A DNA stretch of 64,000 bases from Bifidobacterium crudilactis (GCF_000738005.1 NZ_JHAL01000002.1:1652958-1716957); one strand, 5' to 3'; shown: positions 46,409-55,092, counted from the stretch's first letter. The notes: a model not told the origin generated them from the letters alone. A program made the numbers and translations.

Positions 46409-48110
46409 CCGCAGATCGCAGCCACAGGCGTGCAGCGACACCACAATCCTCATAGTGGGCGGCATCGGCGTCGCGGCGGCCGCCGCCTGGACCATCTGGG
46501 TGGCATGGCATCTGGGCATGCTGATACAAGACCGCCACATGCCGCACGTGGGCATGGGCACGCTCCTGTCGGGCCTGTTCCACGGGACCATCGCCTGGCC
46601 GGGCGTCGCCGGATGGATCATGGTCGCCGTGCAGATCGCGGTGTACACCGCCCTGATCGCCCTGTTCCTGATGATCCGGGCAGCACACACAGGCGGCCGT
46701 ACCCGCATCGACGACAAGGCCAGGTATCTCGGCCGTGGCAGGGACATCGCCAGCCTCACCGGGAAACAGGTCGCCCGGGTCGCCAAGCGCCTCGGCGTGA
46801 CCGGCGATACGGTGGGCCTGACGCTCGGCCGGCACATCCCCTCCGGCAAGACCCTGTACATGACCTGGGAGGACACGCTGCTCACGGTCGCCGGCCCCAG
46901 GACCGGCAAGACCACCTGCCTGGTCATCCCCTCCATACTCGACGCCCCCGGCGCGGTGGTCGCCACGTCGAACAAACCCGACGTGATCCAGGCGATCCGC
47001 GCGCCACGATCCGTGAAGGGCACGGTATGGGCGTTCGACCCGCAGCATATCAGCGACGAGGCGCGCACCTGGTGGTGGAATCCCCTCAGCTACGTCACCG
47101 ACGACACGAAGGCCTTGCAGATGGCCGGATACTTCGCGGCCGCCACCACCGACCCCAATGCGAAGAGGGACGCGTTCTTCGACACGGCGGCCGAAAGCCT
47201 GCTCTCCTACCTGCTGCTCGCCTGCGCGCTCTCCGACCAGCCGATCACCCAGGTATGGCATTGGCTGACCAACACCAACGACACCAGTCCCGTCGACATC
47301 CTGCGCCAGGGCGGCTATCCGCTGCTCGCCGACAGCCTGGAAGCCGTCATCGAATACCCCGACAAGCAGAAACAAGGCGTCTACGGCTCCGCACAGAACC
47401 TCTGCCGCGTGCTCACCAGCCCCACGATCACCGCCTTGGTGACCGACACCGGCGAAGGACTGCCCTGCCTGGACGTGCAGGACTTCGTCGGATCGAACGA
47501 CACCCTGTGCCTCATGAGCCGCGAGGGCGTGGGAACGGCCGGTGCGCTCACCCTCGCGATCACGGCCGCCGTCGCCGAGGCCGGCGAGGAACGCGCACGG
47601 CGCGAGGGCGGCCGGCTGCACGTCCCCCTGGTCATGGTGCTCGACGAGGCGGCCAACATCTGCCGGTGGCGCGAACTGCCCGACCTGTACTCGCACTACG
47701 GCAGCCGTGGCATCATCATCCTCACCTTCCTGCAATCCTGGTCCCAGGGCGAGCAGGCATGGGGGGACAAGGGCATGGAGAAGATGTACAGCGCGGCCAA
47801 CATGGCCGTCTACATCGGCGGCGTCAAGGAGGAACCGTTCCTCAGATCCATGAGCGGCCTGCTCGGCGAATACGAGTACGTGTCCCGCCAGGTCGGCTAC
47901 AGCCGTGGCGAGGGCAGCTCGACCATGAGCATCACCCGCGACCACATCCTCGACATCGACGACCTCGCCGCCCTGCCCAGGGGCCGCGCACTGCTCATGT
48001 CGTCGGGCAACCGCCCCGTCCTCATGAGGACCATACCCTGGATGGACAGGCCCGACGCCAAGGAAGTCATCGAACAGCAGGAGAAGGAGCGGCAGCATGG
48101 GCTTGGGTGA
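46395..48110 (+). CDS. VirD4/TraG-type coupling protein
   Basis: 571 residues. Two membrane segments lie near residues 15-35 and 60-95. Walker A VAGPRTGKTTCLVIPSILDA is at about residue 163 and Walker B PLVMVLDEAANICRW at about residue 411, followed by YGSRGIIILTFLQSWSQGEQ, the TraG/VirD4 AAA-type segment. Coupling proteins bring the relaxase-DNA complex to the channel. The start is preceded by GGGAGGCGG. It overlaps the VirB4-like gene and the DUF4913 gene, so the set 43396-48603 is one coupled run. Confidence 0.92.
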   Translation: MASNNRRSQPQACSDTTILIVGGIGVAAAAAWTIWVAWHLGMLIQDRHMPHVGMGTLLSGLFHGTIAWPGVAGWIMVAVQIAVYTALIALFLMIRAAHTGGRTRIDDKARYLGRGRDIASLTGKQVARVAKRLGVTGDTVGLTLGRHIPSGKTLYMTWEDTLLTVAGPRTGKTTCLVIPSILDAPGAVVATSNKPDVIQAIRAPRSVKGTVWAFDPQHISDEARTWWWNPLSYVTDDTKALQMAGYFAAATTDPNAKRDAFFDTAAESLLSYLLLACALSDQPITQVWHWLTNTNDTSPVDILRQGGYPLLADSLEAVIEYPDKQKQGVYGSAQNLCRVLTSPTITALVTDTGEGLPCLDVQDFVGSNDTLCLMSREGVGTAGALTLAITAAVAEAGEERARREGGRLHVPLVMVLDEAANICRWRELPDLYSHYGSRGIIILTFLQSWSQGEQAWGDKGMEKMYSAANMAVYIGGVKEEPFLRSMSGLLGEYEYVSRQVGYSRGEGSSTMSITRDHILDIDDLAALPRGRALLMSSGNRPVLMRTIPWMDRPDAKEVIEQQEKERQHGLG

Positions 48111-48603
48111 GGAGACGGCCAACCTGCTCGACGCGGCGTTCGAAGGGCCAGAACCCCAGGAGGAGACGCCCGAAGCGCCAGAGGCGCGGCTCGTGTACGC
48201 CAACGTGTACGAATTCGTCTCCCAATGGCTCCGGTTCATGTACCGGCGCAACGTGAACGGCAAATCCGCGTACTGGAACGCCACCTGGTGGAACAGCCAG
48301 GAAGCCGAATCACGGCTCACGGAACTCTGGCGCACCTGGGAATACTACCGGCAGGACCCCATCGGCATGGCCTTCTGGTGGCGGGACTTCTGCGACCCGA
48401 CCATGAGCATCCTCCTCAGCGAGGACGGCCCCTTCAAAGCGACCTGGGACGAGGACCGCGACCGCAGCAACGGGAAGGAACCCCTGGCCTGCGCGCCAGC
48501 ACCCGAAGGCATGTTCAGGGACGAACGCGCCGACGGGAGGATGCCACCAACCAAACTCACCGGGACAGACCCTGTTGACGCACGTTCCCGCGCCCTTTCC
48601 TGA
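48097..48603 (+). CDS. DUF4913 protein
   Basis: 168 residues. The central segment VYEFVSQWLRFMYRRNVNGK and WWNSQEAESRLTELWRTWEY fits DUF4913, a domain found in actinobacterial conjugative elements after the coupling-protein gene. Tryptophan content is high. Function unknown. AAGGAGCGGCAGC precedes the ATG. The last 47 bases overlap the convergent accessory gene, and the C-terminal residues may therefore be poorly constrained. Confidence 0.85.
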   Translation: MGLGEETANLLDAAFEGPEPQEETPEAPEARLVYANVYEFVSQWLRFMYRRNVNGKSAYWNATWWNSQEAESRLTELWRTWEYYRQDPIGMAFWWRDFCDPTMSILLSEDGPFKATWDEDRDRSNGKEPLACAPAPEGMFRDERADGRMPPTKLTGTDPVDARSRALS

Positions 48604-49411
48604 CACCCCGGGCTTTGGACGCCGTCTTGCCTCCCTTCCTCGCGGCGGCGTTCCTGCCGGCCACCGGCGCCTGGCTGGCGGACTGGCCGTGCGACACCTC
48701 GACCAGCATCCGCCCCTGTATCTCATCCTCGCCAACACCCTCGGCGCGCATCCGGTCGGCCTCACCCTGGATCCGGTCGGCACTGTCGAAGACCATGCCT
48801 GCATCGTCCTGGGCCTGCCCGCGCTCGTTCTCGTCACGTTCGCGCAGCACCGCGTCGCCAGGCTTGTCGGATTGTTCGGTGTCAAGCGTCGATTCCAGCT
48901 CGTCCACGCGCGCCATGCTCTGCCCGGCCTCGTCACGCCGCTGCTCCGCCTGACCGTCACGGAGGGCCGCCGTCACGTTGAGTGAGTCGCTTTTGCTGAT
49001 CGCGTCGATGATCGACGCCCTGTCGGGATGATCCGCGATCCTCACCCCGTAGCGTTCGAGCACATCCTGCTCGATCCTCTGGCGTGCCGCCTCCATCCGT
49101 TCGTCCCGGCCCTTCCAGGTGTCAGTGATCTGCACCAGGTCCGCGATCCGTTCCGGTGATGCCTGGTCGATCCAGCCTTCGGGCGTCGCGGCCTCGACCT
49201 CGCTTAGGCTTGAAGCGCGCAGCGCCTCGATCCTCTGGGTGATCTCCCGGCTGTCCCTGCCGTCACTGTCTGCGGCCTGCTCGTCATGTTGACTCCGCAT
49301 GGCACTCATGGCCTCCAGTGCGATGCCAGCCAGCGTCGCCGTACTGCGAACCGGTGCCGTGGACCCCTGGACGATCTCCGCATCCGAGGTGCCGTTCTCC
49401 ATCATGTCCAT
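48557..49411 (-). CDS. Charged accessory protein of the mobilisation operon
   Basis: 284 residues, not recognised. It is rich in Arg, Glu, Asp and Ala, predicted mainly helical, and ends with a basic tail (ARKGGKTASKARGVRKGRGN) suited to nucleic acid binding. A middle part, RASIIDAISKSDSLNVTAAL, and repeated Glu/Asp-Arg pairs suggest coiled-coil helices. It is third after mobC and the relaxase gene, 26 bases downstream of the latter, with AAAGGA before the ATG. It overlaps the DUF4913 gene tail to tail. A role in relaxosome function is an inference from order only. Confidence 0.6.
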   Translation of the reverse strand: MDMMENGTSDAEIVQGSTAPVRSTATLAGIALEAMSAMRSQHDEQAADSDGRDSREITQRIEALRASSLSEVEAATPEGWIDQASPERIADLVQITDTWKGRDERMEAARQRIEQDVLERYGVRIADHPDRASIIDAISKSDSLNVTAALRDGQAEQRRDEAGQSMARVDELESTLDTEQSDKPGDAVLRERDENERGQAQDDAGMVFDSADRIQGEADRMRAEGVGEDEIQGRMLVEVSHGQSASQAPVAGRNAAARKGGKTASKARGVRKGRGNVRQQGLSR

Positions 49412-49437
49412 GATCGTGTCCTTTCCTATGCTGTGTC

Positions 49438-51147
49438 TCAGCGTCCGTGTGACTGTTCCCGGTCGGTTCCTGACTGTTGCGGACGTGGGTTGGTCCTGAT
49501 GCCGGTAAGCGCGCCGGCCGCCACCGAGGTTTCCGGGTGCGTGATGCGCACGAGGTCCTGCAACTGCGCCTCGCTGAACGTGCCCTTGCCGGTGCGGGCG
49601 GCGGACGCATGGGGTTCGACCTGCTGCTGCGCCTGGGGCTGGGATGTCTGGTCGGGGATGGGCAAGCCGCTCGCTATGACACTCAATTCGCCGAGCAGGG
49701 CGTCCTTGGTGATGCGCGCATGATAGGCGTCGCCCCTGGCTTGCATGGCCTGTTGGATCGCCAGGACCGTGGAGAACAACTGCCGGTACATGATGGCCTG
49801 CGCCATGACAGGGTTGCCGTTCGATTGCAGCGTGGACAACGCCAGTGCGGCGTGCATCATGACGGTCCTCGGCACCCTGGCGGGCGTTTGCTCCGGCCGG
49901 TAGGTCTGCGCGCTCCTGGATATCTGCCGCGCCGCCTCCGCGATGGGTCCGGGCGTCGCCTCGACCGCCCTGGACCAGGACGCGAACGCCCCAGCCGTGC
50001 TCCTGGCGACCTGCGACCAGGTATCACGGTCGTTGGGGTCGATGCTCGTCAGGGCGCGGTTCATTCGCGCGATGTCATCGGCCACACGCTGCGGGGTGAG
50101 TGGCACCTCTCCAGGTTGTGGGTGAGCCACACGCCTGCCCTTGAACGCGGCCATCCACTCGTCACCGGCCTCACTGGCTGCGGTGAAGGAATCGGCGGTC
50201 CACGTCTCGCGCAGCCGGGGCAGCCTCAGATCGCGGGCGAGCGTGCCTCCCCCATACCAGACTGGACGCTCACCGTACAGAGGTTTCAAGGCGACCGAAT
50301 AGCCGGTGACCACATCGTTCCCGCCCTGCGCGAACCGTGGCCTGACCAGGATGCCCTGACCGCGCAGGCGACGCACAAAACCCGCCTCGTCACGTGAGGT
50401 CTGGGCGGCGGCACGGATCCGATTGGCCAGATCATGGCGCGGCTGGTCGGCAGTCAGCTGCATCGCCGTCAACCGTTGGCGCTCCTGCACGGGCAGCGCA
50501 CCCCAGGATGTCTCCGGGGATTCGGCGTGCAGCTTCGCACGGGCTCGACGGCGCGCCTGCGCCTCACGCTCCCCCGGCTGCCATCCCCTGGTGGCGCTCT
50601 TCGTCTTGTCGATACCGAGTTCCTCCAGGCCGTGTTCGCGTTCGAGCTGACGGCACACGTCCTGCGCCTTCTGGTAGTCGTGCCACACCCATGCCTTCGT
50701 GCCGTCGGAACGAATCTGGTTCAACGCGATGTGGATGTGGTCGTTGCCCTCCCCATGCTCACCCGAACGTCCGTGACGGATCGCGGCCCAACGGCACACA
50801 CCCTTCGTGCCGTCCGCGTCACCGAATCCCATACGCTCCACGAACTCGTGGGCGATGGCCTGCCATTCCGTATCGGACAGCACACCATCCTCCCGGCTGA
50901 TAGCCAGGGAGCAATGCCACACGTTCCCGCCACGCATCCGCTCACCGAACCGGCGTGACGCATTATCCAAATACGAGCCAAGCTCGCTCACTGTGGACGC
51001 GTCCAGTTCGACACCGGTGAAGGACAGCTCGCTCCAATCGTCGCCGGCGACGACATGCTGATCCACATGCTCGTTATGCCGGCCACTGCCGGCCAGATAC
51101 CGGATCAATCCCTGCATGCGACTGCCGCGCGTGATGTTCGGGATCAT
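49438..51147 (-). CDS. Relaxase/mobilisation nuclease
   Basis: 569 residues. The N-terminal domain has a candidate catalytic Tyr in GLIRYLAGSG (residue 17), VWHCSLAIS near residue 77, and the metal-binding HxHxxxN motif DHIHIALNQIRSDG near residue 137, as in the relaxase/mobilisation (PF03432) group. It would nick oriT and pilot the strand into the recipient. The C-terminal 350 residues are helical and Gln/Ala-rich with no second enzyme domain. The chosen ATG overlaps the mobC stop (ATGA) with GGGAAG just upstream. Genes run mobC-relaxase-accessory. Confidence 0.9.
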   Translation of the reverse strand: MIPNITRGSRMQGLIRYLAGSGRHNEHVDQHVVAGDDWSELSFTGVELDASTVSELGSYLDNASRRFGERMRGGNVWHCSLAISREDGVLSDTEWQAIAHEFVERMGFGDADGTKGVCRWAAIRHGRSGEHGEGNDHIHIALNQIRSDGTKAWVWHDYQKAQDVCRQLEREHGLEELGIDKTKSATRGWQPGEREAQARRRARAKLHAESPETSWGALPVQERQRLTAMQLTADQPRHDLANRIRAAAQTSRDEAGFVRRLRGQGILVRPRFAQGGNDVVTGYSVALKPLYGERPVWYGGGTLARDLRLPRLRETWTADSFTAASEAGDEWMAAFKGRRVAHPQPGEVPLTPQRVADDIARMNRALTSIDPNDRDTWSQVARSTAGAFASWSRAVEATPGPIAEAARQISRSAQTYRPEQTPARVPRTVMMHAALALSTLQSNGNPVMAQAIMYRQLFSTVLAIQQAMQARGDAYHARITKDALLGELSVIASGLPIPDQTSQPQAQQQVEPHASAARTGKGTFSEAQLQDLVRITHPETSVAAGALTGIRTNPRPQQSGTDREQSHGR

Positions 51148-51596
51148 AGGCACTTCCCGATCATCAAGTCGACCAGCCTCTGGGAGTCACGCAGTAAGGG
51201 GCGCATCTCCTCGACCAGGCGCAGCACCTGCCTGTCCAGCACGACGCCCCGGCTGTTCGCCACCCGGGCGACCTGGTTGATGTTCGTGCCCACCTTCGCG
51301 ATCTGGGTCGCAAGCCTTGTCACCTTGTCCCGAAAGTCGACCAGCTCGCCCTTGGTCACAGCCTGTTCCTCGACATGGGGAGCCAACAACGTTTCACGCG
51401 CATACATGGAAAGATTCAACCGCTGCGGACCACCCGAGAGACCGGACCTCAAAGCCCAAGCCGCAGCATGCTCGACGAGACGGACCTTCTCGACCTCGTT
51501 GAGCCGGATATGAAAGTCCAGTCCACGTTCTTTGGCCCCGTCGCCACCAGCGCCGGTGATGGCCTCGGCAAGATCGTCCTCCGGTTCATCACTCAT
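51144..51596 (-). CDS. mobC: MobC-like relaxosome protein
   Basis: About 150 residues. LDFHIRLNEVEKVRLVEHAA is a ribbon-helix-helix-like start, and the end has LATQIAKVGTNINQVARVAN, the NxNQ segment typical of bacterial mobilisation proteins (MobC). It should bind oriT and help the relaxase melt DNA. The frame is open upstream to 51716, but those residues do not resemble MobC and cover a palindrome; the Met at 51596 is the more likely start, with 51608 as an alternative. Confidence 0.85.
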   Translation of the reverse strand: MSDEPEDDLAEAITGAGGDGAKERGLDFHIRLNEVEKVRLVEHAAAWALRSGLSGGPQRLNLSMYARETLLAPHVEEQAVTKGELVDFRDKVTRLATQIAKVGTNINQVARVANSRGVVLDRQVLRLVEEMRPLLRDSQRLVDLMIGKCL

Positions 51597-51696
51597 GCCA
51601 ATCACCATCCCCTTAAGAGCCAGCGCAGCGACCACAGGCAAAGCCCGTGGATGATCCGACAGGATCCCATCGCCACGCACCACAGTGCGATCAAGC

Positions 51697-51716
51697 GTGA
51701 ATGTGTACACATTCAC
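51697..51716. promoter_or_regulatory. 20-bp perfect palindrome upstream of mobC (oriT/operator candidate)
   Basis: GTGAATGTGTACACATTCAC is fully self-complementary. It lies 100 bases upstream of the proposed mobC start, where oriT and relaxosome sites of MobC-relaxase modules normally are. It may be the operator of the mobilisation operon or part of oriT; no nick-site consensus was identified. Confidence 0.5.
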
Positions 51717-51729
51717 CTTAGCTTGCTAC

Positions 51730-51779
51730 TGCCCAATAATATCATAAATGTGCCCATTATGGTCATTATCGGCTATACT
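51730..51779 (+). promoter_or_regulatory. Promoter region with repressor-like half-sites
   Basis: TGCCCA occurs at 51730 and 51751, and GTGCCCATTATGGTC (51750-51764) matches the site at 31418-31432 on the opposite strand in 11 of 15 positions. TATACT at 51774-51779 is a good -10 for the rightward gene at 51870. The same XRE repressor may act here. Confidence 0.45.
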
Positions 51780-51869
51780 GACACTCAAAGCACCACTGAA
51801 ATCCGCGTGTGGGGTCGGTAGGACGACACCACCGAAAGCAGTATCCCCACCATAAGAAGAGAGCCCGAG

Positions 51870-52178
51870 ATGACATCGAAAACAGCGGAAGAAACCATCA
51901 AGGAACTTTACAACGAACTGAATGCGACGAAGAAAAGTCTCGACCGGTTCAGCAAAATCACTGGTGAGATCAAGCAACGCGCAGAAGAGGCACACCAACT
52001 CCTGGAACAACTCAAATCAAACCCCAACCTCAGCGAATCACAGATATTCGAGTCGGCAGACGTGCCGAAAAACGTGCAACGCTTCATCAAGTCCATACCA
52101 AAGGCCAGGGATGACGATACGACGCGTCCACAGACTTCGCACGAGGATGCTCCTGTTTTTGAGCATAATGATGCGTGA
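51870..52178 (+). CDS. Small coiled-coil protein, unknown
   Basis: 102 residues, mostly one long charged helix: TIKELYNELNATKKSLDRFS then EIKQRAEEAHQLLEQLKSNP, heptad-like, followed by a short Ser/Asp-rich tail. No family recognised. It is transcribed away from mobC, from a promoter region with candidate repressor sites, and ends at a strong terminator, so it is a single-gene unit. AAGAGAGCCCGAG precedes the ATG. A regulatory or DNA-protection role during transfer would suit the place, but nothing in the protein shows it. Confidence 0.65.
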   Translation: MTSKTAEETIKELYNELNATKKSLDRFSKITGEIKQRAEEAHQLLEQLKSNPNLSESQIFESADVPKNVQRFIKSIPKARDDDTTRPQTSHEDAPVFEHNDA

Positions 52179-52200
52179 TTTGTTCTTCATTGGCAAATAG

Positions 52201-52226
52201 TAATGCCCCGCATTTGCGGGGCATTA
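52201..52226 (+). terminator. 12-bp hairpin terminator
   Basis: TAATGCCCCGCA (52201-52212) pairs with TGCGGGGCATTA (52215-52226) around two bases. It ends the gene at 51870 and, from the other side, the leftward cargo genes. Confidence 0.75.
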
Positions 52227-52283
52227 CTTATTCAGTACGGGTGAAGACCTGCACTGTTTTCATGCTGGTATTGGCTTGTGCTT

Positions 52284-52658
52284 CTATTCTTCTTGACTGT
52301 TTTGGTCTGCGATTTCCTCGATGTTGTCGATGAGTATTTCCATGTCCATTGCGGATGCATTGTAGGGGCCGTAATGAATGTGGCCGCATATTCTTGCCTG
52401 TTCGGCGTCGATGAGGGGTTGCACGAGTTGAAGGTATTCTTCGTTGATGTACGTGTGCCCGCGCATGGGAATGTAGCCGTATGCCATGAGGTTGACGCTT
52501 ACCGGGTCGGCTCCCATGTTGCCCATCTCGTCTCTGTACACTGTCATCAGTGCCAGTGAACTGTCTGCTTGGAACCGGCAGACTGTGTAGGTTATCGGTT
52601 CGTCGAACCCGTTGGTGCCGGTCAGTGCGTGTCCTTGGCTGTCGTTGAGATATTGCAT
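52284..52658 (-). CDS. Unknown cargo protein (124 residues)
   Basis: Starts at the Met with AAAGAAAGAAG upstream; codons before that lie in the structured spacer and do not look coding. The product is acidic (MQYLNDSQGHALTGTNGFDE at the start) and contains VCRFQADSSLALMTVYRDEM and YGYIPMRGHTYINEEYLQLV, mixed alpha/beta. No family recognised. It is the last of five leftward genes between 52.2 and 55.5 kb, and its leader holds one of the two related structured spacers. Confidence 0.6.
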   Translation of the reverse strand: MQYLNDSQGHALTGTNGFDEPITYTVCRFQADSSLALMTVYRDEMGNMGADPVSVNLMAYGYIPMRGHTYINEEYLQLVQPLIDAEQARICGHIHYGPYNASAMDMEILIDNIEEIADQNSQEE

Positions 52659-53114
52659 TGTTTTCTTCTTTCTTTGTGTGGTTCCAATCATTTTTTTGGA
52701 ACTTCTTGAACGATTTCCACGGATGCGGTGGAGCGCACGAATGCAAGCCGCAGCGGCACGAGAGAACACGCCTGCGGCGTGTGACCGGAGTGGCGAGAAG
52801 GCCCGAAGGCCCGTGCGCGGCGGCCGGCTTTGCCGACGCATCCGGGTTGCATGAGGCAGCACCGGCGCTACAGTGGAATGAGTCAAGAAGGGACGAAAAA
52901 GACGCGCAGCGAAGCGCAGCCACGATCATGAAGACACTAATGCGACCGCCCCTTTGACGGTCGTTCCTCTCACCAATGCGCGGGTGGAACCCGCTCCACT
53001 TGCCGCCGGTAGGCGAGAGCGGCTTGGAGTGCGCCACGTTGTCTGTGGCGCGCGAGAAACGCACGGGACGCGAGCCTTGGGCACTCCACGCTGACTGTGG
53101 AGTGCCCGGCTGGT
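52659..53114 (-). ncRNA. Structured leader/spacer A with conserved blocks
   Basis: 456 bases without a supported gene. The part 52744-52878 shares six short blocks, in the same order, with 55614-55742: CAAGCCG, AGTGGCG, GTGCG, GGCCGG, GACGCATCCGG and AGTGGAA. Between them sit hairpins of different sequence, e.g. ACACGCC-TGC-GGCGTGT at 52766-52782. Both copies lie 70-90 bases upstream of a leftward start codon. Further stems lie at 53031-53051 (GCGCCAC/GTGGCGC) and 53079-53107 (GGGCACTCCAC/GTGGAGTGCCC), the latter just after the next gene and able to act as its terminator. RNA status is inferred, not shown. Confidence 0.45.
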
Positions 53115-53828
53115 TCAGTGTGCCAGGAGTTTTTGCACGGTCTCGCGGTCGCTGTCCTCGTATGCTGGGTAGCGTTTCGATTCCTGGAAGTCACCGTTAT
53201 CATCAAGGGTCAACGCGACTTTGCGCAGCCCGTCCACGAAATAGTAGATTGGTTTCTTCTTCCACTGGCTTACCTTGCCACTGTCGATGAGCTGCTGGCT
53301 GTGCTCGCTGACGGGCGTGCTGTCGGCCTTGCTTTTCACTGCTTCGAGATAGGCGACCTTTTTTCTCAGGGCGGTTATCTTGCTGCCGAACGTGCAACGC
53401 TTCGCATCCCTGTGGTTCTTGTTCCATGCTTTCACTGCCTCGTTGTCGGCTATCATCTGAGCTAGCCTGCCTTTGAAATAGTCAAGGTTGTTGACGCTCG
53501 TGGCGGCTCCCACGCTTGCCCAGCCTGTGCGTCCCACCACGCGAACATCCTGCAACTGGTCGTTATCTTCCTTGAACTTCTCGACCATTTCGAGCATGTC
53601 CACGCGGTCGGCTGCACGCTCTTCCTCGTCAGCGAGGCGGCGCGTCCTGTCCCACTGCTGCTGCACATGCTTGTAGATGTTGCCGCGTCCCTCGATGTTC
53701 GGCTGTCCGAACGGTATCGCATGCGCCTCGTCGCGTGCCGCCTGTTCGGTCGATTCCCGTTCGCTTCTGACACGTTCGAGTCTGCTCTTCGCCTGTTCCA
53801 AACTGTTCGCTTTGATGATGGTAGTCAT
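53115..53828 (-). CDS. Unknown cargo protein (237 residues)
   Basis: Starts at the Met preceded by AAGGAG; the longer open frame upstream overlaps the next gene and is disregarded. The first 100 residues are charged helices (SLEQAKSRLERVRSERESTE), then TGWASVGAATSVNNLDYFKG and a run of Lys/Arg helices, and the end forms strands (PIYYFVDGLRKVALTLDDNG). No family recognised; proteins of this style occur in the accessory part of conjugative elements and plasmids. It follows the gene at 53842 by 13 bases, so the two form an operon. Confidence 0.65.
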   Translation of the reverse strand: MTTIIKANSLEQAKSRLERVRSERESTEQAARDEAHAIPFGQPNIEGRGNIYKHVQQQWDRTRRLADEEERAADRVDMLEMVEKFKEDNDQLQDVRVVGRTGWASVGAATSVNNLDYFKGRLAQMIADNEAVKAWNKNHRDAKRCTFGSKITALRKKVAYLEAVKSKADSTPVSEHSQQLIDSGKVSQWKKKPIYYFVDGLRKVALTLDDNGDFQESKRYPAYEDSDRETVQKLLAH

Positions 53829-53841
53829 GATGTGCTGCTCC

Positions 53842-54150
53842 TTAGTTGATGCTAACGGTGACGTAATCGGTGGTGAAAGTCTGTGGCAAGTCGGGAAGGG
53901 TGAACCGTGATGGACTGCATTTCTCATGCTCTGATTGCAGTCGTTCGTATTGTTCCGTGCTGATTTCCCACTCGTCGCCGCAATCGTTTTCCAGATGCCA
54001 CACGTCGGGCGCAATCGTGTCCATCGATGAGATAATTTGGTCTGCGTCATCGTTGCCGATGCCCTCGCTATGCACATAGGTGTCACATTTGTTCCATGTA
54101 TGGTTGCTCTCTGATGGCTGCTCGATGCTGATTCTTAGTGTGCGGCTCAT
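53842..54150 (-). CDS. Unknown small acidic protein (102 residues)
   Basis: Begins MSRTLRISIEQPSESNHTWN after a GGGGGG stretch ten bases upstream. It is acidic, with DDADQIISSMDTIAPDVWHL and EWEISTEQYERLQSEHEKCS, and ends with beta-type residues. No family recognised. The open frame runs another 83 codons upstream through the hairpin-rich spacer, but that part has the composition of noncoding sequence. It is co-transcribed with the 53115 gene. Confidence 0.6.
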   Translation of the reverse strand: MSRTLRISIEQPSESNHTWNKCDTYVHSEGIGNDDADQIISSMDTIAPDVWHLENDCGDEWEISTEQYERLQSEHEKCSPSRFTLPDLPQTFTTDYVTVSIN

Positions 54151-54549
54151 GAGTTCTACCCCCCTGTTTTTCTTTTTGGCCGGTTGGTCAAGCGAAGCGT
54201 TATCGAACAAAGCGGGTTCCGTCATAAGCGACGCTCCGAGCTTGCTCGCGTGCGTCGCGTTGACGGGTTCCGCGACTTCGATATGATCCAAGGCGATGGC
54301 CGACCGGTCAAAAAGAAAACAGAAAAGCGCAGCCGTAAGGCTGCTCCGTCTCCTGCTCGATGCCTCGCCTCTTCTCTGAGGCATCGAGGACGCGGCCACG
54401 TTGTTCGGCCGCCTTCATGTGTCTGCGTCCGCGTTTGGCGGATGCTCCTTTCGATGGTCAGTGCAGCCGTGGGCTGCTCCATTCCCCCTGCATCGCGCGA
54501 TGGCGACGGTGGGGGTGTGCCCGCCGTTGTTGTGCGGCGGGTGTGACGC
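54151..54549. repeat. Spacer B, dense array of short hairpins
   Basis: About 400 bases with no supported gene. At least six perfect or near-perfect stems follow one another: GCAGCC/GGCTGC near 54331, GATGCCTC/GAGGCATC near 54357-54387, GCGGCC/GGCCGC near 54393-54413, TCCGC/GCGGA near 54429-54443, GCAGCC/GGGCTGC near 54464, and CCCGC/GCGGG near 54521-54542. It is unlike the AGTGGCG-block spacers on either side. Terminator, processing or structural function is unknown. Confidence 0.5.
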
Positions 54550-55046
54550 TCAGTCGTGGAAGTATCGTGGCGAAAGAATCGATTTGGGGAATGATACGCA
54601 ATGTGAATCGTCGTAGTCGTAGTCGCTGATGTTCAGATAGCCGTCGTTTTTTTCGATGAGGCTGTCCAGATTCTCCGTGGTGAGAATGTCCATCAGATGG
54701 TTCACCAGCACATGCCGTTCGATGGTGGCCGGCTCCCCGCTGCCCCCGTCCGTCTCACGAATCGAATACCTGTAGTAGCCGTGTGGAACCTGTTCGGGGT
54801 TCAGCCTCACGTCACTGTAGAATGCGGCGACCGGCGCTTTCCGCGCCTCGATATCAAGGCGCATCGAATACAGTCCCTCCGTTTCGTTTGCGTCAGGCTT
54901 ACCAAGACTTACGCCCACAGTGTGTGCTGAGCTGCTGGCTTGTGGTGATTCTAAGCGGCGACATTCGCATGTGAAATGTTCGTCACATGCTTCGTTTTCC
55001 TCGACTGGTCTGCCACACCTTGAGCGTGGTAATAGGTGCTTGCCAT
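54550..55046 (-). pseudogene. LPD28-like protein gene, apparently frameshifted
   Basis: The intact frame 54550-54918 encodes about 122 residues with GYYRYSIRETDGGSGEPATI and ERHVLVNHLMDILTTENLD, the pattern of the large polyvalent protein-associated domain LPD28, found on mobile elements. That frame lacks a good start: the first codon is GTG, and an ATG at 54864 has GGAGGG 12 bases upstream. A strong AGGAGG plus ATG lies at 55046 but in another frame, giving only 31 residues (MASTYYHAQGVADQSRKTKH…) before TAG. One frameshift would join them. Either the gene is broken or two products are made. Confidence 0.45.
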
Positions 55047-55092
55047 GATGATTCCTCCTTGGTTTGTTCCAATTGATTGACGTGACGATTGG

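Noticed and set aside
46430-48256. 608-codon frame overlapping the coupling-protein gene on the same strand
   Set aside because: Arg/His/Pro-rich reading typical of the alternate frame of a GC-rich gene; the coupling-protein frame has clear Walker motifs.
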